This document shows positions 43,937 through 54,514 of a stretch of DNA of 64,000 nt, in pieces. The translations under genes and the position numbers were made by a program. Each line of letters starts with the position of its first letter. Positions within the stretch are counted from its first letter, which is position 1. Source of the stretch: Polychytrium aggregatum. Lineage: Eukaryota > Chytridiomycota > Chytridiomycetes > Polychytriales. The DNA is taken from positions 248,001 to 312,000 of the forward strand of contig NW_026516214.1 in NCBI RefSeq assembly GCF_025602895.1. Direction: 5' to 3'. The notes below the pieces were generated by a model that saw only the letters and a program-made list of their open reading frames with translations, had not been told where the DNA came from and made no database searches.

Positions 43937-44151
43937 TCATCCAAAAACGAAACGGGAGACCCTGTTTTGAGCCAGGGTCGTCGCTTTTTTCTTGGTCCTG
44001 AATACACACGCCATCCATTGTCCACCATGACCAAACCGGTGTTTCCAAGGTGACCCAAAGCAAAGGGAGAGAGGACACCCACCCATCGAGCTCATACAGA
44101 CTCAGGCTTGTCAAGTACTTTGAGCAGCTCCACCATCACCAGAGACACCCA
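43937..44151 (+). pseudogene. Fanzor-derived miniature relic (relic 2)
   Basis: It starts with ACGGGAGACCCTGTTTTGAG, related to the left motif of the other copies, and passes through a segment shared with relic 3 (GTCCTGAATACACACG, then CCATTGTCCACCATG). It ends in DNA encoding RLRLVKYFEQLHHHQRHP, which matches RQRFARYFEQFEHHRRRP of the intact Fanzor. The rest of the nuclease is absent, so it is an internally deleted copy. It lies just downstream of the MACROD stop codon, convergent with it. Confidence 0.65.
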
Positions 44152-44183
44152 CCAGACCCAGCTCTGTTAACCGCGCACCGACT

Positions 44184-45655
44184 CTAGGCCGTGCCCGTTT
44201 TTGTTGAATCAGACTCGGGAGGGCTGAAGCTGTCGCCTCCGTCCTCGTCCTCGATAATGCTCATGGATGTTGTCAGCGTCCGAGGCCCCAGTGCCGGTCG
44301 ATTGCTGTGATTTCCGTCTTCGTATCGGATAGACTCCATACGATCCAGTACCGGCGCCTTGTCGGTCCTCTGCGCTTGACGGGGGCTTTTCTGGAGCCGT
44401 TCATCGGTACCCTCCTCTGCGCCGGCTGCACTTTTATCAGCGCGATCGTTGGAATGGCTCTCGATCTTCTGGCGCTTTTGGCTCGACTCGGCCTCGGGTT
44501 CGTACTCGTCCAGGGCGCCGTCGTCGACAGTATCCGCCGGCGGAAAGTACTCCACGCACAGCTGGCTGTAGATGCTGATGTCTATGTCGAGGAACAGACA
44601 AAAGATGATGCGGTCGATCGAGTCTGGGTGGGCATCGAGCCACTTGCGTGCGGTGTTGAGAGCCACTCGGGCGGCTGCCTGGTTGGGATATCTGTCGAAG
44701 CACAGGAATGTTGTGAGATGGAGCAAGAGGGCGTGCGAAAGGGCCTTCGATGCATTCCTCGCTCTGCAGCAGCAGCAGCAACTGACCCGTAAACGCCTGT
44801 TGCGATGCAAGGAAAGGCCTGCGAGAGGAGGGGACTGAGGTCAATCCAACGAGGAACATGGCATCACACACCGCTCATCATATGCCACACACCACCCACC
44901 ACACATCCCACGCGGCCATCTTATGGCGGCAGTTCCGGTTCATGGACAACCCACAATCGTTCGCAGCCCATGCTGCTGGGCCAGCTGCAGACATGTCTTG
45001 TAGCAGCTCGTGAGGACCGAAGAGGACTTGTTCATAGGGCCAACAGTGTGGATCACATGCTTGGCCGGTAGTCGATAGCCCTTGGTGATCTTGGCCAGCC
45101 CTGCAGGACATCCCTTGAGTGTCCGGCACTCGGCCAGCAGCTCGCGACCAGCGGCACGATGGATAGCCCCGTCCACACCGCCGCCACCCAGGAGGGTGCT
45201 GTTGGCTGCGTTGACGATGCAGTCGACCTCGAGGCGTGTGATATCGCCGCTCCTGGAAGTGTGCGGTCGGTTGGATCGAGGTTTAGAGATCGGCAAAATT
45301 GGGTCGAGGGGCCAAGGACGAGGCGAAACGAGTCCCCATCACAGATCCCGGCGACGACGGCTATGGGATGCCTACCACAGCGAGATTTTGTCGTTGAGCG
45401 GAGCGCTGGCTTTGTAGCTCGGCAGGAAACCTGGCACAGAACAGACATGCATTGGGTTTCAGCTGGCTGCTCGCTGGGCGGACTGCGGAATACAGCAGCG
45501 AGGCAGCGCTGGCAATGGCATTGGACAAGCGAGACCGGATGCATACCGATCGAGCTGGATGCAGGCCTGATCTCGGTCTGGCGTCGCCGGAAGGCCGGGG
45601 ACTTGTAGAATGCCGAGAGCGACTCGATGCTGCTGACAGAGATTCCTTTGGACAT
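44184..45655 (-). CDS. Macro-domain ADP-ribose hydrolase (MACROD1/2-like)
   Basis: Removes mono-ADP-ribose from acidic residues and deacetylates O-acetyl-ADP-ribose. Five exons join in frame to 333 aa: 45655-45547, 45430-45376, 45252-44955, 44818-44787 (32 nt) and 44691-44184. The N-terminus [20 protein letters not shown] leads to [17 protein letters not shown]. The ligand loops are [18 protein letters not shown] and [26 protein letters not shown] is also present. After the macro domain (about residue 205) follow roughly 125 acidic, Ser/Glu-rich, probably disordered residues with a KRQK basic patch. Loop residues known to be catalytic in MACRODs are present. Confidence 0.92.
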
Positions 45656-45876
45656 GGTGGCGATTCTTGGTCAGATCGGGGTGTTGCATGCAATCGTCCT
45701 GGATGTCCAGCGAGCAGGCATTCCAGCACAGCGAGAGCGGCCGTCCTTCTCGCTGTGTGGTGAAGCGTTCCCGCCGAGAAAGATGTCCTCGCAGTTCTCT
45801 CCAGCCAAGCCAAGCTTCATCACCCGCCATCGCCACCCAGGTTGACGACCCAGCCCTCTCAAGCCCGATCTACCGA

Positions 45877-46829
45877 ATGCTCGTCAACCCGCTGTCCTGG
45901 GCCGTGCTTGCCCTGTGTCTGGTGGGCCCGCTGGCTCGCCTGGCTGCAGCCGCCCAGCCACATACCCACACCTTCCGCTACATGCTCACGAATACCACTG
46001 TCCTGGAATATCACTGCAAGTCCATCGGGCCCTGTGTGTCCTGCACTATCCTGGAGAAGGTGCGGCAGCTCGTGGATCTGCACTCCGGCAACGTCCGAAA
46101 ACACCAGATGCATCCGGACGAGCATCCCGCACCGCTCTCCTCCTGTGCTTTTGCTCACCGAGACCATCTCTTAAAACCTCTGTCTGACCCACGCTCCTTC
46201 GCACGCACATTCGATCGACCCACCTCCATCACCGAGCAGAAAGCGGATCAATGCCAACCATTCGGAAACAAAGAGCCCCTGTCCTGTCGTGAAGAAGTCG
46301 TCGACTTTGACCAGGGCAATCCACATCACGTCGAGGCAGCCCGAAAGCACTCGCTGTCGCTGCCGGCCAACGACTCGGAGCACCAGACTCAACGACCCGA
46401 GCCTCCCGCCTGGGGAAGCTGCTTGATCGTCACGACGACCGAGAACCTGCGGTTCATGATCTTTGTGGTAAGTAGGCGTCGCGGTATAATGCGGCTTGGC
46501 TCTTCTGGCCAAAGACGCCGCGCATCCAAGGCAAATGTGTCGCAGTAACAGCGGCATCATTGGCAGTGGCGGAAAGCGACGACTCGAATGGGATCGCTGG
46601 CAGTGACGGAAGCGATGAAAAGCGACACGGCGAACGGATGGATGTCCGACCGAACCGACTGCACCGCAACCTATGGCCGTGCCGACAGCAATATGCTGAT
46701 GCAGCTTTTGGTTCTTCCTAGCTCCTGAACCTGTCGCTGCTGATCGTCGCTGGCAGCATCGTCTTCTGGCGGAACCGGCTCATCAAGCAGGAGCAGCATC
46801 GCCGCATCCGGATGCGCATTCAGTCATGA
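45877..46829 (+). CDS. JTB-like single-pass membrane protein
   Basis: 232 aa from two exons (45877-46467, 46722-46829). A signal peptide (MLVNPLSWAVLALCLVGPLA) precedes a Cys-bearing ectodomain with CKSIGPCVSC and, further on, QCQPFGNKEPLSC, matching the Cys spacing of the JTB family. A transmembrane helix spans the intron (FMIFVLLNLSLLIVAGSIVF). The cytoplasmic end RNRLIKQEQHRRIRMRIQS resembles the conserved basic JTB tail. An acidic, His-rich insert between the Cys clusters makes it longer than animal JTB. JTB's molecular role is unclear. The family call rests on Cys pattern and tail. Confidence 0.6.
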
Positions 46830-47278
46830 TGTCCGCACAAGTTTCTCGTCGCTGTTTGGCCCCGTGCGTTTCATCACCACCACCCTATTCATTTCACACG
46901 CTGGCTGGAAAGCGATGGGCCGGCCCGGCCTCTGCTTCACTCTTGTGCCGGCGCTCGCTTTCGCCCCTCCCCGTCTTCTTCCCCTTAGTCCATGTACATG
47001 CCGATTTCATTGTGTTCAGAACAACGATCCAACACCCGTGTTATCATATGAAGAGCCGCCATTGCGAATGGCACCTTGGAGCGCCCTCTCTACGCACACA
47101 CCTGGGTGACTGCCGGCAACACCCAATCCCCGCGACAGCATTCAAGGACGATCTGCATTCTGCGGAGCGGAGCTGCTCGAGCAGCGGTTGCAGTCCAGGG
47201 CATGGTTATGGCGAACAAGCTCGCTCTCTTTGGCTGTATTGGGATGCCCTGAACCGATCGGCACGCTATACTCTACCA
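46830..47278. other. Spacer between JTB-like and RCE1 3' ends
   Basis: About 450 bp between convergent genes. No recognisable coding or RNA gene. Confidence 0.4.
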
Positions 47279-48957
47279 CTACCACAAGACCGAATGATAC
47301 ATGCCGGGCTCCGTCAAAGGGAACAGCATAAAGGAAAAGGCAGCCACACCGCCAACGTAGCATGCCATCAGAGCTGGCAGATCCGAGGCATCGTCTTAGT
47401 ACGGCATCGCAGTGGCCCGCCAGCACACTATCATGGTTTGCATCCTTGGGCTTCTCGACATACCTGTCTTGAGTTTAGGGTCGTGCCGGATGGCTTCGAA
47501 ATCAGGGAATCCCAAGTAATTGCAAAACATGTGGCAGAGTATTGGTGCAGCGATATGGCCTGGCATACATGGGGGCCGTTCCGTTGCAGTTCCGCATGTG
47601 AGTATTACGCCGGGCAAACATGCTCAGGAGGGCCGGAAGCGATTCCAGAAGCGATTCCAGAACCCAGAAGAGATTCCAGAAGCGATTCCAGAAGGCACAA
47701 GGGAATACCCACCTGTCCGCAGGAAGAGAAATGCACTATATGCGCCAAAGACAGACGTATACGCCAGCTGGAAGACTGTCGCAAATGACGAATGAGTTCC
47801 CGAGCAGAGCGGGCCAGTTGGCGGTCCAGCCAGCGAGGAGTCGAACCGGAGACGCCGACAGAGACCATGAAGTGAAGGCGAGCTCGATCGGCATCGTTGT
47901 TCGTGCAGCGCCAGCTGTATCGACCGGGAGCTCTCGGCCATCGACTTACTCGAGCTCGAGACTGCTTGTCTGAGTGCGTGTGGGGTAGATCCGCCTTGAC
48001 GATACGCCTCCCAGGCATGATGCAGATGGGCTGCACCGGGCAGTTACGAAACAAACCCAGTCAGCAGGCACCGCATCTCCAGCAGGGGGTTCGAGAATGC
48101 ATGGATGTTTCGAAGGATGTCAGAGTGTTCCGAGGCAGATGCCCGGGCAACGAGACGCACCGATTCCAAAAAAGAGAGGAGACCCAAAGATGATGGCTAC
48201 GTTGGAGAATCCGCTGGCCTTGAGTGGTGGAATCATGCACATCCGAAAGACGATTTCCTCGACGATCGGTCCCTTGAGAATCCCCCCCCCAGGCAGAGCC
48301 AGATCAGTCAGAGGCCCGGATCACAATTGCGGTGCGCCGTATTGCCCATATACCAGTGATCTGACCTACCACGACATAGGTCCGAAGCGCGAAGATGTTA
48401 AACGCAGAGTTGAAGCCCGGCTGGAAGGGAAGCGCTTCGTGGATCAGTCCCTCCGACATAATCGGACCAAAGAAGATGACGGCCGTCAGGAGTAGCGGCA
48501 AGAACAGCGCGGCCATGAGCCCATCGAAGCGGAATCCGAGGCTGTGGAATAAACCGAGAATGGAGACCTAGATGCGATGTGTGCAGGAGCCCCCCCCCCG
48601 AGACATCGATAGATGGGTTAGCAGACGAGGAAGCTTGCAGTTTCCGAAGGGATGCCTCGGATCTTGCAGAGTGGCATTCCGTGATGACGACTCTACTCTC
48701 GGGAACAGAGTGCGAACGATAAGGACAGGGCCTACCTCGTATCCAATAACGCCTTTATATTGGAGGAGGAGGACCATCGAGACCGAGCTAACCACGCATG
48801 AGCCCAGGGAGGCCTTGAATCGGTTCCTGATAACGGCAGGATCATTCCGCGAGGCGAAGAGCGCACCCGGGAAGAGATAGAACGAGCCCACAAAGCCAGC
48901 CGCCACCAAGGCGCAGAACAGGATGCCCTCGGACGGGTCGAGAAGTTGCGGCAGCAT
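47279..48957 (-). CDS. RCE1: CAAX prenyl protease Rce1
   Basis: ER-membrane protease that removes the last three residues of farnesylated or geranylgeranylated CAAX proteins. Seven exons join in frame to 288 aa: 48957-48736, 48567-48370, 48272-48161, 48030-47950, 47775-47713, 47559-47464 and 47373-47279. Multiple membrane helices are visible. The catalytic motif is GPIVEEIVFRMCMIPPL, with the Glu-Glu-x3-Arg signature. The following motifs are AHLHHAWEAYRQGG, FQLAYTSVFGAYSAFLFLRT and GHIAAPILCHMFCNYLGFP, in the usual Rce1 order, so the conserved Glu, His and Asn-bearing helices are all present. One intron contains a 12-bp repeat. Confidence 0.95.
47639..47694. repeat. 12-bp tandem repeat in an RCE1 intron
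   Basis: The unit GCGATTCCAGAA occurs four times, one copy altered, within intron 47560-47712. Confidence 0.85.
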
Positions 48958-49326
48958 GGGTGCAGGACGAGCCAGAGCCAGAGCCAGAGTCAAAGCCAGG
49001 GTCAGATCGAGGCGGCAGGCGGATGCGCGGCTTGTTCGCCAGATCAGGGCGGAGAGCGGCAGGCCGGAAGAGCCTCTCAGACGAACAGCACACCTGCAGT
49101 GTGGGTCGTCCGGCTGCGAGCTTTCGTCTTTCCACCATCGATGAGCCAATCCAGCCGTGCTCGACTGAGGTGTGAACAACGGCCGATCAAAGTCGTCTGA
49201 TTCACACAACCCACACAAGTATCCACCTCGCCATTTGCTGGCTGATTAGTTTTTGGCCTTTCGTACCCTTGGGCTTTCAAGCGAGCGCTTTCTTCCACTC
49301 CACAGCGAGCCAGCTGCACCGACGCG
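48958..49326. promoter_or_regulatory. Divergent RCE1/cortactin-like upstream region
   Basis: 370-bp spacer with a short AGAGCCAGAGCCAGAG repeat near 48972. It presumably holds both promoters. No gene is seen. Confidence 0.4.
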
Positions 49327-49908
49327 ATGTGGAAAGCCAACACCACCATCGACTCGAAAATCAGCGAGCATCTCCAGCAGACCAAGGATGAAGACGACTG
49401 GGACACGGACCCGGACTTTGTCAACAACGTCTCCGAGAAGGACAAGCGCTACGGCAATCAAAAGACAATGGCCCCGGACGTGCTGAAGACACCGACGGCA
49501 GACGTCGAGCGGCTGGGCGGTATGTTCGCCCACGAGCGATGGAGAGTGCACCACAGCACGTCGGTCTGGCTTGCGTGTGAGACGTCCTGGAAGAATGGTG
49601 CTCGCTGATGCTCGAAGCTGCCTCAGATATTTGCGGAAATGTCGTAAATGCCAACAACTCGAGGGTAAGCACTGGCTTCTGGCAATGACAGTGGTCGCGG
49701 ACGTCTCAGCAGCAAGCAAGCGAGCGGGCAAGTAGACGAGTAGTCCGCCCAGCAGGGCTGAGCCGATGCCGTTGTAACTTCATGCTCCATGTCTCATGTC
49801 ATCATCCACCACGCGCCCCTCGGTGATTCCAAGATCGTGCAAGAGTGGAAGGAGCGGGACCAGACCAGGAAGCAAAGCTACGGAGTGGACAAGGCCCCAA
49901 AGACGTAG
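49327..49908 (+). CDS. Mini cortactin/HS1-like Arp2/3-binding protein (exon edges partly unresolved)
   Basis: Exon 1 (49327-49519) encodes MWKANTTIDSKISEHLQQ followed by DEDDWDTDPDFVNNVSEK. This matches the cortactin/HS1 N-terminus, where the DDW motif binds Arp2/3 and DPDFVNxVSEKxxRxG precedes the F-actin repeats. A likely second exon ends at a GTAAGC donor near 49665. A last exon includes GDSKIVQEWKERDQTRKQSY and stops at 49908. Only about 110-120 residues are predicted, so there is no room for the cortactin repeats or an SH3 domain. The final acceptor is uncertain. An actin role is inferred from the N-terminal motif. Confidence 0.55.
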
Positions 49909-50329
49909 ATTTGCTGTTCGGCAGAAGACAAGCCAGGCCTGGCCGTGTTGTTGCCGCCTGCTGCTTTTGGCTGCGGGAATGTTGCGGCGAATACACCTGG
50001 CCATTCGTTCGTTCGTTCGTTCGTTTGTTCGCCCCTCGTTCATTGGCCCAGCACGTGGCTATCCTTCCTGGCAAGCGAGAAGGCCCGGGACCCGAGAAGC
50101 GCCCGGAGCCACAGACAGCGTCTCTCGCTGTCCCCTCGCTGCGTCCTCGCCCACTCTTGGTGCCGCCACCGACCTCCCTTGCCTCTGGCTCTGGTCCCAA
50201 GTTCGCTCCAGGTCCAGCCCCGCCGTCGTCATCTCCTGGCCCACCATCTCGCCGTGCAAGCGTCCTGTGCTGTTGTCGACAGCCTGCCACGCCCCGGAGT
50301 GAGAGTCTTGCCAACGCTGCCCCGCCACC
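49909..50329. other. Calpain upstream region
   Basis: About 420 bp before the calpain start, containing TTCG repeats (GTTCGTTCGTTCGTTTGTTC near 50010). No gene is recognised. Confidence 0.4.
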
Positions 50330-53300
50330 ATGATCTCGCCAAAGGACAAGAAACCCAATGCCGCCGCTGTCGAGTCCCGCCGGAAGGCCACCATTAAGGC
50401 TGGTACCGGCCCCACCCAGGAACCAACCTGGACCGGCGGCCTCCAGAAATCGGCCACAGTCAATCGGTCGGACTGGAACGCATTCAACTCTGAGTTCTCC
50501 TTCCCCCGCAGCAAGAAAACCACCAAGAAGATTGCACCCCAGCCTGTCACTCTCCTCGTCACTGCGGGTCTGGAGGAGGCCAAGCGCCAGTGCCGCGAAA
50601 AAGTCGCCCGCATCGCCCGTAAGTTGCCTGGCTCATCTCTGACCAGCGGGTTTACGAGTCCTGCTTCAACAGTGCTGTCTTGCCCATGCCATGGTGTCGT
50701 ACTTTATCGAGCTGTCTACGCCGTGGCACATCGGCCTCTGATTGCCTGTGCCGGCGAGCCCAAGTCTTGGGTTCTGTGACCGGCTCTCTTCCTCGAGCAG
50801 CCGTACAAGATCGGCTCAGCTGCCAGTCGAGGGGTCGGCGCAGCAAAGGCAGCGCTTCCTCGAAATGGCCGTCCGTAGCCACATGTCCGCTTGTCTTGTC
50901 TCTGCTGGGCTAACCTCGTTGGATCGCGCTCTAAACCCCGGCCGGCAGGCGAATGCAGAGAGCGCAATGTTCGCTTCAGAGACTCCAACTTTGACCTCTA
51001 CAGCGATACTGAGAGGTGCCTCTACAACCTCCTCAAGGACAAGGACGAGGTCCAAAAGGAGGGCGTGCAGCCCGCCAAGCGCATCGGCCAGATCTTCGAG
51101 AACCCGGTCTTTTTCGCCCAGGAAGGCGAGCCCGGCGACATCAAGCAGGGCTCGCAGTCCGACTGCTGGTTTCTGGCTGCAGTTTCGACGCTGCGCAACT
51201 GCAAGCACGCCATGGGCGAGAGTCTCATATCGCAGATCTGCATCGATCGAGACGAACAGGTGGGCTTGGCGGCATCCTGAGAGCATGGACCGCTTGCCTC
51301 TGGCTCTCAATGCTTGGATGGCGATTGTTTAGCTTCGAGCTACTCGAGCACCGGCATCCCCCGTCAACGCTGACCTCACTCCCCTGTGGGGGCATCTGTC
51401 TGTGCTCGCTAGGTCGGTGTCTACGGCTTTCTGTTCTTCAAGGATGGCGACTGGATCTCGACTGTTGTCGATGACCAGCTCTTTGTAAAAGAGCCCGATT
51501 TCCACTGGGCCGACAGCGACATACAAAAAACCCTGAAGAATGAGTACATTTACAAGAAGGTGATGCTGACGGGCTCTGAGTCGCTGTACTTCTCGAGCTG
51601 TGAGGTTCCAAACGAGACCTGGCTGCCTCTGCTCGAGAAAGCCTATGCCAAGATTCATGGCGACTACGAAGCCATCTCAGGTGATCATGTCGATTGCCCC
51701 TTTGCAGTGCTCGGCAGGACTTGTCTGCGAGTGTGTTCGCCCGTGTGCTGCATCCGGCCCGGCGTCGCCTGATACTCAAGTCCTGCTGCCAAGTAAGCTA
51801 GCCAAGTCATCTGGCCATGAATCTGTACTGACCTGTAGCTTCATATTGGAACTTTTATCTGTGCATATGCGGCCGATCTCCGGCGCTTGGAATGGCTATC
51901 CTGCGGCCTTGAATGCCATTGCCGGACCCTGGTGCATATCTCGGTGGCCACATCTTTGCGATGCTTGGCGGACACAGGCGGCATTGCCGGGTGAGTTGCA
52001 CACAGCGTGCTCTCCTCTTGCTGAACTGCTGCATTCGTCGCACCGATAGCGGTTTCCTGTGCTTACCCGTGCGCCTCTGTTCCTCCAGAGAGGCTGTTGA
52101 GGACCTCACTGGTGGTGTCACGACGATCCTGTGCCCGCGTGATATTCTTGATATCGATACCTTCTGGACCAAGGAGCTCACCCGAGCGAACGAGAACTTT
52201 TTGTTTGCCTGCTGGATTGATCGTCCCCCTGAATATGACGAGCTCGGCAATCTAAAGCAGATCCGGGCTACGAACGGGCTGATTCCAAACCACTCCTACA
52301 GCGTGATCAGCACACACGAGGAGCATGGCAAGCGGTTTGTGAAGCTCCGGTGAGTATCTGGATGCGCTGCTGTGTAGGATTCGCGGGCGATCGATTCCCT
52401 ATGTACTGATGCTCTGCCCTGATCGCCACAGAAACCCGTGGGGCCGCCAAGAATGGTAACTACAGAGCCGAGACGGCCTTGCGATGTTTGTTGCGCCTGT
52501 ACTCCACCCAATCGCCCTTTTGATTGCTACTCCGCAAACGCCATCAGTCTGGACTAAGCACGCGTCTTTGATGCTGTCCGTCACTAGGAACGGCCCGTGG
52601 AGCGATGGCAGCCACCTCTGGTAAGCTCGGACGTGTTAGGACCTCCGGTCGGGCCGAATGTCCTTCCTGTGTTTGCTTATGTTTTCCGTTCGGTGCCTCC
52701 TACTATAATCAGGACCCCGGAGTGGATGGCAAGACTCGATCACCACTTTGGCGATGACGGTGTTTTCTGGGTAAGTACGGCTTCACCCGGTGTCCTGCTG
52801 GGTTGTCATTTGTAAATGCTCGGGGACGAGAGCTCATCGGCATATCGCTAATCCCTGTCCATCGGTGGTGACGCTTCGTCGTCCACCTCGTTTCTGCCTC
52901 GCACATACTAGATGGAGTGTAAGTTCCCTGTCTGCTGTCTTTACCAACGCTTGCCCGTGCCCGCTGTCCTGCATCGCTGTCTTGCTGAGCGCTTGCTCGC
53001 TGTCTTGCTGAATGCCTGTCTATCGTCTTGCACATGTAGACTCGGACTTTTTGCAGGAATGGTCGTACATCGACCGCACCCGCCTCTTTGACAGCAGCTG
53101 GACCGTCGCCCAGCACTGGGTGGAGGCTCCTGTTCACTTCCCTGGTCAGTTCGGCCAGATCTACTTTGACCTGACCATTCACAGCGAAACAAACGCCATC
53201 GTGGTGCTGTCGCAGTTGGACACGCGCTACTTCAAGATGCTCGAGGGCCAGTACGACTTTATTATCCACTTCCGGATCCATCGAGACGGATCGGACGATT

Positions 53301-53989
53301 ACTTTGTGCGTAACCGCACCCTGGATGTCAACCGCCGCTCGGTCAACGTCGAGCTGCAGCTCAAGCCTGGATGCTACCAGGTCCATGTCAAGGTCGAGCG
53401 CGAGTACAACTACAATCTCCCTCTCGAGGATGTTGTCAAGTCAGTCCGTCCCGAGAACTGGGCCAAGTGTATCCGGCTCAACCAGAACATGAACATCAGC
53501 AGATCGCAGGTCATGGGTCCGCAGCCGCGCCACAAAAAGGCCGAAGTCGAACTGCAGTTTTCGACCGAGACAGCTTCCCGCCCCAAGGTGCAGAAGCAGC
53601 CCTCGCTGTCCCACGGTCCCCGAGATTCTCCCACGCCGGAGCCGCCCGCCGAGGTTCTGACCTTGGAGAGAAAGAAGGGCAAGAAGGCCGTCTACGCCGC
53701 CGAGACCGAGATCCTGGATGTCGAGGAAGCCTATCTGTCCGACCCCGAGAGCTCGCCCAGCGAGGACGACGATGACGACGAGGACCTTCCCTGCGTCGCC
53801 GTTGGGCTGCGCGTGTATTCGCACGATCCACAGATGAGCGTCCGCGGCTATGTGCGCGAGAGCCTCGAGCCCGTCAACATTGCCCTCCACTCGCCTGACC
53901 CGGAGGATGTGCATTATGAATTCAAGACCAAGCGCAAGGTCACTGCCCGTCGCCACCTCAGCCAGATCCACGACGCTGTCCACAAGTAG
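50330..53989 (+). CDS. Calpain-type cysteine protease
   Basis: Calcium-regulated intracellular protease (family C2). Ten exons join in frame to 737 aa: 50330-50618, 50949-51259, 51413-51680, 51978-51990, 52089-52349, 52432-52455, 52588-52620, 52713-52770, 52912-52918 and 53040-53989. Two are micro-exons of 13 and 7 nt. The catalytic triad is intact: C169 in GSQSDCWFLAAVS, H362 in GLIPNHSYSVIS and N382 in LRNPWGRQEWNGPWS. Further core motifs are GDYEAISGG, EDLTGGVTT and FWMEYSDFLQEWSYIDRTRL. The C-terminal part has one beta-sandwich-like domain followed by an acidic, Ser/Pro-rich tail (SPSEDDDDDEDLPC). No EF-hands are seen, so this is a non-classical calpain. Confidence 0.93.
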
Positions 53990-54514
53990 TGGCGCCTTCA
54001 TCTGTGAGGAGGTGCGACTTGCGTGCACATTGCCAAATACGACCGAGCGAGCGGGGCTAAGCGGATAGGCAGTACGAGTATCTCTTGCAGTATAGTTCGA
54101 TGGTGCGTCTTGGGCTCGTCGTTGTCGTCGCTGCGGCGCAGGATGCACAACGCATCCAAAACGAAGCGCCCTGTTTTTGAGTTAGGGCTGTCGCTGTTTT
54201 CTGGGTCCCGAATACACACACCAATCCATCGTCCACCATGGGCAACGGCGTGTCCAGCATCGGGCAAAGGGATGCCCATCGAGCAGACTCAGGCTCGCCA
54301 AGTACTTTGAGCAGCTCCCCCAACCAACAACGGGCGGTGCGAAGAGCGCAAATGGGTGCTGGTGGTGAGCCGCCGTTGTGGCTCATGAGTCGCGGCGCCA
54401 TCGCCATCGCCATCCGGCGCTCTGCCTCCGTCAAACCATATTCCACTCTCCCCCTCCCTCCCCTCCCCACCTAGCCGACTCTCTTCGACGACGCTCCAGC
54501 CTTGATTTTCGGCC
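53990..54514. other. Calpain-HUL5 spacer containing relic 3
   Basis: 3' UTR of calpain, the Fanzor-derived relic 3 (54152-54335) and the promoter side of HUL5. No other gene is seen. Confidence 0.4.
54152..54335 (+). pseudogene. Fanzor-derived miniature relic (relic 3)
   Basis: It shares its whole layout with relic 2: CCAAAACGAAGCGCCCTG, then TTTTTGAG, a GTCCCGAATACACACA segment, CCATCGTCCACCATGGGCAA, and finally DNA encoding RLRLAKYFEQL, which corresponds to RQRFARYFEQF of the intact Fanzor. Both copies lack the same internal part of the nuclease gene. It stands about 180 bp before the HUL5 start codon, in the same orientation. Confidence 0.65.
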
